NCBI GenBank assembly: GCA_023091735.1
Contig: JALKBU010000093.1
Location: 1 to 64,000 of the forward strand
Direction: 5' to 3'
DNA: 64,000 nt
DNA from: Trichomonas tenax
Taxonomy: Eukaryota > Parabasalia > Trichomonadida > Trichomonadidae
Under the pieces are notes generated by a model, which was not told the DNA's origin, ran no database searches, and saw only the letters and a program-made list of their open reading frames with translations. The position numbers were made by a program, and so were the translations under genes. Positions 52,136 to 61,919 of this stretch are shown here, in pieces (position 1 is the stretch's first letter; the number at the start of each line of letters is the position of its first letter).

Positions 52136-53392
52136 AACATCATTTTTTTTTATTTATTTATTTATTAAAGGCAATGGTTGTTTCCATATTTTTTGTCTAA
52201 TATTTTTTTAGATCTCATTAAACAATTTTTCAAAATCTATGACATTATTAATATTTTCGGCGTTTTCTATAAAGTTATTTCATAAATCAACAAGCATTTT
52301 GATGTCCTGTGCTTTTTGACAAATAAACTTTATGATATGTCATGTAAAATTTTGTCATGTCAAATTGGTATGTAAACCAAAAAAATAATTTGGAGTGAGA
52401 GTTCGATATATCACTATTCTCATGTATGTGTATATAATGCCGAACTTTGCCGCGAAAATCTAATACCATGAGATATCAGTCTCGAAATGTAATGTGTTTT
52501 AATGAGTGATTAGAGTAGTATGATGTATGGCATGTGACGCAAAACTAAGAAAGGAGAGGAGAGCTAAGTAAAATCGAAAATTAAATTGATTCAATTCACA
52601 AAATAAGATATTGAAGAATATTTCTGTTGTGGATGTCATGCGCTCTATGAATCTGTATTGCCGTCATATGATTGATGCCTCTACAAGCTCATGCAGCGGA
52701 GTTAGCCATTAAGGAGGCCAACATTTTTAAAAACTTGATTTTTTTGTGATAAAACCTTCGAATTTTACCGAAGATATATTTGGAAAAGTGAAACTAAAGG
52801 GAAATGCTAAAAGTTAAGGCAAAAAGTTCCAGGAAAGTACAATAATACAAGTATATCGTCCTGTTTGATTTTAAATTATGTGCTAAAAAGTCTATGTCAT
52901 GTAAAGTTTACATGACAGTTTTATAAAATGAAAAATAGCGAAATTTAGAGAAACTTGAGTTTTAAATAAGGTTATCATCCGGATATACATGAATGTCGAT
53001 AATATGAGGAAGTCAGTGATGGCATTTGCGGATATGACTCGTGCGTCATGATCCTCTAAAGCTATTTTTAGAAATTAATGAGATGGGGGTGTAAATATTA
53101 CCAGTTTTTTTAAAAAATGTCGCCAATGAGCTCGAAAATCAGACCCTTGCATCCAGACCGATAAGAGTTGCTCAACACTCAAAATACTTGAATATTTGGT
53201 TTCCTTCACTATAGTAGAGCATGGCAATACTGCAAAATGATGATTAGTAGAGCATAATTTAAAATCTCAAAAATTAGACGTTAAACTACTACTTTAAAGT
53301 GAAAATATCGAAATGAAATATATGATTTAATGACAATTACGCTTAAGTGAATATAAATGTTATATATAATATACATATATTTAATATCTCAT
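52136..53392. other. AT-rich spacer
   Basis: No gene seen. A near-perfect palindrome lies at 52895-52917 (TGTCATGTAAA, G, TTTACATGACA). Confidence 0.5.
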
Positions 53393-53762
53393 GATTCCAC
53401 AAACAGATGATCAATGTCTCCTGTTGATCACAGAGGCAATAATCAATAATGCGATAACGAAAGATTTGATTCTTGCATTGGAGCCAATTGTCGAAACATC
53501 AGGAAGAATTGATTTATTATCTACATTTCAATACATGAAAATTCTTCGTGTTGACACATCAGACTCATTCTATGAAATGAAGCACATCCTTGAGTTAATC
53601 CACGCAATCTCTAAACAAGACACATATCCTTTCTACCACAGAACAACGAACTCATCCAGATGTACGAAAACTACCAAAATCGTTCATCAAAACTATAACA
53701 TTGAAGCAAAGAGTTCGTTCACTTATTGGATTCAAATTTTGATCATTGACACTTTATTTTGA
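53393..53762 (+). pseudogene. Partial copy of the large PAS gene
   Basis: From GATTCCACAAACAG onward the sequence is nearly identical to 47341-47530 inside the large PAS gene. It then lacks 54 bases (18 codons of LSLNMFRDLNPPQRYFIF) and diverges with frameshifts and substitutions by about 53740. Neither flank is shared with the source. There is no promoter and no TM segment, so it is a duplicated internal gene fragment. Confidence 0.88.
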
Positions 53763-53817
53763 CAAAAAAATTTTATGTGACAAAAAATCTTGAATGACAC
53801 TTTTCTATAAAAAATAA

Positions 53818-54519
53818 ATGTCGAAAAAAAAGCGGAGTTCTGATATCACTCAAGAGTTGTCAGAACTTGCAGATTCTTTGCTTGATGTAGAGAATTTCGA
53901 TGATGTATCGAATGCTGATCTCTGCAACCTACAGATCTTTCTTCCACAGCAAATTCCGATTTTAATTCGAAGTTCAAAATACGTTGTAGCACGAAATTAC
54001 TCAAGGCTACTCGATAAAGTCAAAGAGGAAATCACAATGCGCAGTGCATATATAGTTCCTGCGAAGAAAGAAGAATTTTCTCATCCAGAACTCGACAAAT
54101 ATGATGCAGAGACTGATGAAAAAGTCAGAATCATCGAGGAAAGGATGATAAAGATGGACAAAGAGGTGATAAATGTTTGGGAGACACAATTAAAAGAACG
54201 TTATTTTATTCCATCTCCTGCAATTGCTGAAATGAGAGAACGTGCGCAACGAATGGAGGACAGAGGTGACATCGATGGCGCAAAGAAACTGAAAAGACAA
54301 GCAGTTGAACTAGAAAAAGCTGATAATCAACAAATGCAAACTGCTTACGATAAAGATCTTCATCATGCACGAATGGAATCAAAGAGGAAATGTAATGTTG
54401 AAATTCTACGATTGATTAATTCAAGACAAGCAGCTCGTGAGCAATTATCAAAACAATTACAGTCAAAAGCACAAAAGAAACGCAAATCTAGTTCAAGGAA
54501 GACATATAGAGACGTTTAA
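53818..54519 (+). CDS. Charged coiled-coil protein, function unknown
   Basis: A 233-residue protein. The N-terminal 80 residues are helical and moderately hydrophobic (LCNLQIFLPQQIPILIRSSK). After a short Pro-containing hinge, residues about 90-215 form a long charged helix (EKVRIIEERMIKMDKEVINV, MREERAQ-like heptads, RQAAREQLSKQLQSKAQKK). The tail is basic and Ser-rich (KKRKSSSRKTYRDV), resembling a nuclear localisation signal. No known domain. It looks like the small coiled-coil families that are multicopy in Trichomonas, but I cannot name one. The only upstream element is ACACTTTT about 23 nt before the ATG. Confidence 0.7.
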   Translation: MSKKKRSSDITQELSELADSLLDVENFDDVSNADLCNLQIFLPQQIPILIRSSKYVVARNYSRLLDKVKEEITMRSAYIVPAKKEEFSHPELDKYDAETDEKVRIIEERMIKMDKEVINVWETQLKERYFIPSPAIAEMRERAQRMEDRGDIDGAKKLKRQAVELEKADNQQMQTAYDKDLHHARMESKRKCNVEILRLINSRQAAREQLSKQLQSKAQKKRKSSSRKTYRDV

Positions 54520-56691
54520 ATTGTCCTAGAATTATCATTTCTGAAAGGAAATTAATTTGCCCAAACATATTCGAATTCTCTATCTTTCTACTACAGCCAT
54601 TGCTTCTAGAAAATCATTTGTTAATATAGTACTGAATAAATTTTGTTATGTATTTGTTTTCAAAAATCATATTATTCATTTTGTTAACACTATTATACAA
54701 AGAGATGCCTTGCCTCAGCTATGTTATTCGAAGAATGGCTAGCGTATAAACATTTTATTTTTTTCAAATTTTAAATCAAAAGTTGAAGCTCTTTTAATAT
54801 CCAAACCTAATAATATGGGACTTAGAAAATCCAATGTGATAAATGTTGGCCGGTTTTTGAGAAACTTTGATATTTTTATTGTAATATCCATGGAATTTGG
54901 ACGTAAGCATGACATACATTCAAGCAAATTCATATAATTTCGATTTCCATACCTCTCATGAGGAGAACGTGTTGTATTAAAAACTCAAGAATTTTTTGTT
55001 CGATTTCAGTTTTTGAAAATATAAAATCCAGAATAACCACATTGTGGCAAGCTCAAATCACAAAGAATTTTTGATTTTTATTAAGCGTTCGATATTCTAT
55101 CGGCAAGAAGTGTATCAACTCTGAGGGTCAGAACCAGTTCAAACATGTATGGGCAAATATAACTCTTGTGTGATGCCATACATAGTTGTAGTGTTAAACA
55201 TATAATATCGTTTCATATTTTTCATTAACAATTTGTTATCAGCTTATTATTGAGTAAATAGCAATATTTATTATAAATATATCACATGCCAACAACATAG
55301 TAACATATTACAAATAATACATAATACAAGCTCCTAATTGAATAATTGTTCAGTATCTTAATTTATAAATACACGAAATCATTGCGGAGATGACAATATA
55401 CATAGATGCATGCACATATTACATGTTTTTAATGTGATACACCAACTTATACTCATAGCCTCCCAATGAATATGCTGAAATTATTGATTAATAGAAATAA
55501 AGTATTCAAAAATAAAAACGATGGAAAAATAATTAGCATCATATATACTATTTTATTAATGTAAACAGTGTCAAATAAATTGTGAAAAAAACGTGGCTTT
55601 TAACCTTATTCACTTTTTAAATATGGTTTATTATAATATTTACATAATGATAATGCTAATTTTGACAATTTTGGTCGCTAAAAATCAAATTTGAGAGTTA
55701 AAACACTTCTAATATTTCGTAATGAAAAGACAATATTTTTGATGAAAATCATGATTTTCAATTATGACATAAATTTTTCCAAACAAATTTAACATCAATA
55801 TTGGTTTTTGTGTAAAAATGAAGAAAAAACGATAAAACTCTATTTGTCTTAAGTAATACCTTGCTAAGATCATGAAACAGATTGCACCACTAGAATCAGC
55901 ACCCCCAAAAAGCACGTAAATGTTTCATCAGATTCGTCCAGGAAGGGGGTTTACTCGTTAAAAATCGCAAAACTCAAAAAGTCAACGAGAAAAAAGTGGA
56001 GCCCTTCTTATCGGCATTAATGGTTATTTTATTTACACTGTATAATGAGAGATAATCATTTCTAACACGAAAAAATCATTTTGAAAAATCCGATTGAAAA
56101 GTTTATCGTCGATGATTGAGCAAATAAAGATTTCGTTTATTTAGTATTTATTTATCATACTTTTAAATTCCGGAAAAATTATGGCACAAATTGAATACTT
56201 TACAAAAAGCTGTTCATATAAAAAGTGTTTATTAGACGAAAAAAGCAAGGATAAGGAGTGATATTTCAATTTTCCATTCGATATACAGTAAGAGGCTAGA
56301 AAATCAGCTGTTTTGATGGTACTTTTTGGGTGATGAAATTATTTCTTTCGTTGAAAAATGAGAAGATAAACGGGATAATTCTTTGCTGTAGGACAGAAAG
56401 CAGAGTGTGTGATTGTGGAAGGGACGAGGATGGTTAGAACATCATCAAGGACAAACTTTGTCTACCTCCATGTATTTTATGTATCGTCTTGTAAAGTATT
56501 CAATTTTTCTAATTTTTTCCGGACTCAAAATTGATACAATAATTTGTTAAATTAATTAAATTTCATAAAATATCGTTCTCATTGAAAAATAATCTATAAA
56601 TAGTGTTTAATAATCTATATTATATAATATTTTCATGTTTATTTTATTTTGAGAAGATGTAGATATAACAAAAATATAACAATTAATTTTC
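54520..56691. other. 2.2-kb gene-free region
   Basis: Very AT-rich. Short ORFs at 54557-54742 and 55709-55915 show no features. No inverted repeat or RNA gene was recognised. Confidence 0.5.
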
Positions 56692-56695
56692 ACAA

Positions 56696-57022
56696 ATGAG
56701 AAACGCACCATGGCACATTCCACAGATCGAAGAGAAGATTGAGCTCTTCTCTTCCGACATCATCAAGTGCACTACTAATGATGACATCGCGAATAAATAC
56801 TACAACTTGCTTTGCCAGGAAGATCGCGACACAATACAAAATCACTTCATAAAGAGCCAGAAGTGTGACATCCAGAACTGCTCTGGCTACAAGTTCAAGG
56901 GGAAGGACAACAAGACGATCTTCTTAGTCTATTCTGTCTACCCGTTCCAGGATGACGACAACTTGCCTCGTCCAGAAGGAAGACCAATCAAAATGAAGGT
57001 AACTCAGCTCAATATGAAATAA
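56696..57022 (+). CDS. Small conserved-looking protein, function unknown
   Basis: A 108-residue protein beginning MRNAPWHIPQIEEKIELFSS. It has a helical N-terminal half (SDIIKCTTNDDIANKYYNLL), three Cys around residues 42-63 (CQEDRDTIQ, KCDIQNCSGYKFKG) and a beta-rich end (KTIFLVYSVYPFQDDDN). TTTTCACAAATG gives an initiator 4 nt before the ATG, and the stop is within TAAATA. Codon composition is far more GC-rich than the flanks, so it is a real gene. No family was recognised. Confidence 0.75.
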   Translation: MRNAPWHIPQIEEKIELFSSDIIKCTTNDDIANKYYNLLCQEDRDTIQNHFIKSQKCDIQNCSGYKFKGKDNKTIFLVYSVYPFQDDDNLPRPEGRPIKMKVTQLNMK

Positions 57023-57640
57023 ATATCTTGTTTAGTAGTGGTTTCAAAAACAAATTACCTTTTTTATGCAATGTTTACACCGATTAAGCTCACTCACAGA
57101 CTCTTCAATTTATAATATTCACCTCAAAATATACAATATGAGAAGCATTCAGATCAGAAATGCTGTAATTTTAATATCTAAATGAATATATATTAACAGA
57201 CTTGAATCCTGACAATAAGGTAATTATAATACAACTAAGTTTTCTACCAGAATGCTTAATAATAATATGGAATCATCTTCGGTAAAATATATCGAATATT
57301 GAATATATTGGGAAAAAGGCAAATTGTAATAGACTAAATAGTTTTAGTCGAGGTGTGAATTAATGTTGTCAACAGAATAGCGCTTCGAATTTGAAGGAAT
57401 TTTATTGATCGATTTTGATACGTAACAATGGGTTGAAGATCAATGAAAGACGAAGGCTCAGAGAAAACTTTTGCAAAATAATAGTGTTACTGATAAGAAT
57501 TGACGTTTCAAAGATCAAAACATCAAAATTATGACAAAAAATTTAAACAGTAATCATATTTTCGATAGTAATGAATATAGACCAAAGATTTTTGGTTACA
57601 ATTTTCCCTTCAAACTGAATTCGTTTAAAATTTTTTGTTG
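57023..57640. other. AT-rich spacer
   Basis: No supported feature. Confidence 0.5.
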
Positions 57641-59887
57641 ATGAAAGGAAAAAACGAAAACGAGATTGCTGATACTGGGAATTTTTGCAACAAGAAGCTT
57701 CTAAAGTTCCCGGGGACGTGCAAAATCAAGAATTTTCGGCATTTAATCTTCAGTTTTAATCCAATTGATTCATTTCGAACACTTTCGACACTTACATCAC
57801 TTGTTTACTTAGATTTAACTGCAACCAAGATCAAATCTCTTGAATATATACCTTCATTGCCAAAATTAAATTCAATTTTACTTCAAGGAACGCCATTTTC
57901 TCGATACAAACTCTACAGATTGATGTGTATTGTCGCGTTTGATCCATCCATCAGGTCAATTGATAACAGAGCAATTTCAACAATGGAAAAAATCATTCCA
58001 ACAGACGAAATATCGAAAATACAGAATCTTTTAGTTGAAGGATGGATTATAGTTAGCGCAAAACCGACAATTATGGCATTTCCACCATTAAAGATTCAAG
58101 CACCGCTTAATTCGATTTTATGTGATGAATATTCTAAAGTTCAGACAAAAACAGACATAATCATAGCTAACGAAATCCTCACGCAGCTGACCAGTTCGAT
58201 TGTTACTACAATTACACAAGATGATAGCGTTATATCAGCGCACAAAGATAGTTACACTATTGTTAGATATGTGCAGAAGACAGAAAGTAATGAATCATAC
58301 AAATTCCATGAGGAAGCGAATATGAATCCACTGCAAGAGTTTGAACCCCCTCCACCTGTTGAATCACCACCAAGAAAAACAAAAACAATTCATTCTAAAA
58401 CAAATGAAAACAAAAGCGACGAAAATGTTCAAAGTGAAGAAAAGAAATCAAACGAGCCTTCTAAAATCGATTCAACGAATACAAAAGAAACAACATCAAC
58501 GAAAGAAGAAACACCGAAACCAAAGAAAAAGAAAATTATCAAAAAAGTTGTTAAAAAACATAATGACGACGATGCAGAAATCCATATTCAACCAGCGCCG
58601 CCTTTAGATCCACATCTTACAGAAATGATCAACGAAAGCTACAAAGAAAGTATGAAAGACATTCAAAGACACTCAAGTGAAGAAGCTTTCAAGAGCACAG
58701 ATGGAAAACTTCCTGCTCCACCTGTTGAATTAGATATTGATGAAATTCCTGAAGTGCAGGCAATGATCTTCAGTTCTCCAAACTACAACAGAGCGAGGAG
58801 CAGCAGAGCAAAGAATCCAGATGAGTCATCACAAAGCACATCAAAATATACACAACCATCACTCAACACGAGCTCAGAGAAAACATCAAATTCCGAGAGA
58901 TCTTCATCAAAGAGTATCATGAGTTCTCAAGATGCTTCTTCGCTGCAGTCACGCAAACGTGTTAGACAGCCTCGTGGAACAGCCTCCTACACAAGCACAA
59001 ACACACAAGACTCACCACTAAAGGATAAATCGCAAATTCAAGCAAACAATTCACCAATCAACAGCATCAATAATGAAAACAAATCTCAGCATTCTAATAC
59101 TACGCCAGTTAAAAATAACAAGAATCAATCAAAGAGTTCATCATCTTCATCTTTGTCATCAGATAATGAAGAAATAGATCATGAAGCTGACCAAGAAGAT
59201 AATGTTGAGAATTTCAAGGAAGAAGAAACGATCGATGAATACACATATGTTAGCTCAGAATACGATTTATCATCTGAAGGAGATAATATTCAGCTCTTTA
59301 AGTTACCGCCAGCCAAGAAGCCATCAAGGCCTTTGTATTTGCGCTTCGTTCACAATGTTTTGATGGATGTTCCGCCAACAAAAGTCAGACCAAGACGTGT
59401 ACCAGTTGACACTCGTCCGAAGCAGTTATATCTTAATCCTGTTCGTTACCACCCACTCAAGAAGGCCATTCCTGGACCAAACACAGTTCCATGTGATTTC
59501 ATAACGAATACATTCGATGGAGAAGATAATGTTCAAGAGAGACATCTCACTTTCGTTAATGGCAATGTTTTCACATCAGCCGATTTCTTTGAGATCAGTG
59601 ATGAAGAGGAAGAGGATGGGCATACATACACAAGGATTATGGACGAAATATGGCGTGAGCGTGATGAGATAAAGTCTAAGAAAGAACGTGCTTTGAATCT
59701 CGAAGAAGAAAAAGAAGATGTTGATGATCAAGAGTTAGAAACAGATGTTGATCACATGTATTGCAGTCCATTCATTTTCGCACCAGATAGATACGATAAA
59801 CCTATTTTCAGAGATCCAGAGTTTCACACTATAGGAACATCAGACTCAGATGATTACGTTCCATTGGCAAAACGAAAGTTTGTTTAA
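57641..59887 (+). CDS. Leucine-rich-repeat protein with long disordered region
   Basis: A 748-residue protein from the first true ATG (57641). Residues about 25-110 contain SDS22-like leucine-rich repeats (LIFSFNPIDSFRTLSTL, LVYLDLTATKIKSLEYIPSL, KLNSILLQGTPFSRYKLYRL) closed by an LRR cap (IRSIDNRAISTMEK). Residues about 110-200 are globular. Residues about 230-560 are low-complexity and rich in Lys, Glu, Ser, Thr and Asn, with basic runs (KPKKKKIIKKVVKK) and poly-Ser. The C-terminal part is acidic, with Tyr/Asp/Glu clusters (SDEEEEDGHTYTRI) and a conserved-looking stretch KPSRPLYLRFVHNVLMDVPP. It resembles LRR proteins with a nuclear or cytoskeletal scaffold role. The function is not known. 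Confidence 0.85.
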   Translation: MKGKNENEIADTGNFCNKKLLKFPGTCKIKNFRHLIFSFNPIDSFRTLSTLTSLVYLDLTATKIKSLEYIPSLPKLNSILLQGTPFSRYKLYRLMCIVAFDPSIRSIDNRAISTMEKIIPTDEISKIQNLLVEGWIIVSAKPTIMAFPPLKIQAPLNSILCDEYSKVQTKTDIIIANEILTQLTSSIVTTITQDDSVISAHKDSYTIVRYVQKTESNESYKFHEEANMNPLQEFEPPPPVESPPRKTKTIHSKTNENKSDENVQSEEKKSNEPSKIDSTNTKETTSTKEETPKPKKKKIIKKVVKKHNDDDAEIHIQPAPPLDPHLTEMINESYKESMKDIQRHSSEEAFKSTDGKLPAPPVELDIDEIPEVQAMIFSSPNYNRARSSRAKNPDESSQSTSKYTQPSLNTSSEKTSNSERSSSKSIMSSQDASSLQSRKRVRQPRGTASYTSTNTQDSPLKDKSQIQANNSPINSINNENKSQHSNTTPVKNNKNQSKSSSSSSLSSDNEEIDHEADQEDNVENFKEEETIDEYTYVSSEYDLSSEGDNIQLFKLPPAKKPSRPLYLRFVHNVLMDVPPTKVRPRRVPVDTRPKQLYLNPVRYHPLKKAIPGPNTVPCDFITNTFDGEDNVQERHLTFVNGNVFTSADFFEISDEEEEDGHTYTRIMDEIWRERDEIKSKKERALNLEEEKEDVDDQELETDVDHMYCSPFIFAPDRYDKPIFRDPEFHTIGTSDSDDYVPLAKRKFV

Positions 59888-60625
59888 GGACCGACTTGCA
59901 TGCAGTGTAAACTATTCAAAAAATCTTATTATGAAGGCAGTTTCGAGAAGCCTGGCGTGAATTTGAATCAAAAAATTTTACGCGTTATGCTACTTCTATG
60001 TATATACTAGATGTTCTACCATATCAAGCTTTGATAATTTCATAATTTAATGTGAATTGTCACTTTTATATGCAAGTCGGAACTTAATAATATTTTTTTA
60101 TTTATATTTTGTGTAAATTACTTATATATTAACATGAATCTAAATTGATTTCCCTGATGTAACCACTATCCTTTCAAAATGATTATCAAGCATATAGACA
60201 GGGTTATGGTATTCCATGCTTTTTCATCAATTTGCTTATTTTTAAATCCTGAAATGGTAAATCGTTCGGAATATTATAATGTGAATGATATATGAAATTA
60301 CAGCTTAGAGAAGTATTTTCACATCTCTTGAAAATGAAGTTTTTGTTTATTTTACATGTCAAAATAACAAATAATTAATATTTTGTGTAATTTACATTAC
60401 AGATTTCTCATTTTTCGTCAAAATTTATCATTTTTCGTATTTGACCTTGTATTTATTTTAAAAATCTGTTTATCAATGAGTGCTGTAGAAAAGGCACTCA
60501 ATGAAGCATTCCTAGGTCACAAAGTAATCATTACATTTATAAGGTTTGGGAAGATTATAATAAGGTGAATAGAAAATTTATATCACGCCCGTAACTATTG
60601 ATGTTTGTTTGTTAAAAGAAGGCGA
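59888..60625. other. AT-rich spacer
   Basis: The short ORF at 60383-60568 contains MSAVEKALNEAFLGHKV but no clear continuation. It could be the degraded 5' end of the following glycosyltransferase gene. Confidence 0.4.
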
Positions 60626-61919
60626 ATGTTCACGCGATATGACTTTTCTCTTTTCAAACTCACGCCAAAGGCGATGCAGGAGAAGTCTAGTAAGGCCTGG
60701 ATCGTTCTTGGTGCTCTCTTTCGGTTATTATATTATCCAAGTTATTATTTTATCATGAATTCGGTAAATTCCGTTAAAGATTTAGGAGATATACAAGTTA
60801 GAGGTCAATATTTTAGGATAATAAATACAGCAATCACTAAAGCTCATCATACGGAATTTTTTTATCTACAATTTCACGGCCTATTCATACGATTTTCGAG
60901 TTCGATGCCAGAACCATTACGACATGTATCATTTAACATGTAAAAACGAATCGCTTACAAAGGTTATAATTATAATTATCACGCTTTGGCGTTTAATGTC
61001 ACATATTTTGAGTTTTACATTGTATACGTCAGTGGAACTGGCGGTATTATGTTTAATAACTACGAAATTTATCAAGCAAGTCTTCATTCCAACGAATTAT
61101 ATTGTCCAGAAAATACATTTTTCGCTGCTGATGTTTCTTTGCATTTTCACGAGCTTGTTGTTGTAGGATACGCTTGGTGCAGGAAGAACTTTGGTCACTG
61201 CATAGAGGACTTCTTCCAGCCTCTTGTGATGTTACCAGAAGATGTGAGAATGAATAGTTATATATTAGATTTTTCACATCCATTCTTGAGAGAAGTATTA
61301 ACAGATGTTTTCGATATACCGAGCGATCATTTAGTTCAAATGGAAGACAACCAATGGGCAGCAGTCGATAAGGTCATGTGCTTCTACAATCTTCCAGTTG
61401 GATTGAATGCTTTCGGTGTTTCAACCGAAAGACTGAAAGAGATGTTCCACAAGAAATTTAAGTTAGATAAAATTATCCCATCGAAGTACTGCTTCACTAA
61501 TAGACCAGAATATAAGCCAAGATATATACATAACCTCGACAAAGTCATGGGCGCAGTTTCTGCTAAATTCAAAAATATCAGTTGGAACTATATTGAAGAC
61601 CACCTCAAAAGTCTTAAAGAAACAGCGAGAGTTTGGAAGTCAATCAAGTTCATTTTCTCACCGGATGGATCCAACATCATTAAGTGCATCTTCATGGCTG
61701 ACAACTGCGTGGCAATATCAGTAACATTTGGATATCCCGAATGGTCAATCGCAATGTTTTGCGCTGCTGCAAAAATATTCGAGTTACTGTAACGATGGAC
61801 TTACTGGAGATCATCACAAAGGTAATGGATCTCATATTGATGTTAACGTTGCTCTGAGAATGATTGATGTTGGTCTGTACGCTTTAAACAATCACAAGTG
61901 GCCAAATCATGCGATATAG
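60626..61919 (+). pseudogene. GT61-like glycosyltransferase, broken
   Basis: One frame runs from about 60605 to 61792 with a single TAA at 60941-60943. A frameshift near 61780 leads into the frame ending at 61919 (NDGLTGDHHKGNGSHIDVNV). The catalytic-domain style is that of GT61/DUF563: FGHCIEDFFQPLVMLPEDV, IPSDHLVQMEDNQWAAVDKV, PSKYCFTNRPEYKPRYIHNL and IIKCIFMADNCVAISVTFG. This family transfers xylose or GlcNAc-type sugars in the secretory pathway. No N-terminal TM anchor remains in frame. With only two lesions, the gene died recently. Confidence 0.72.
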
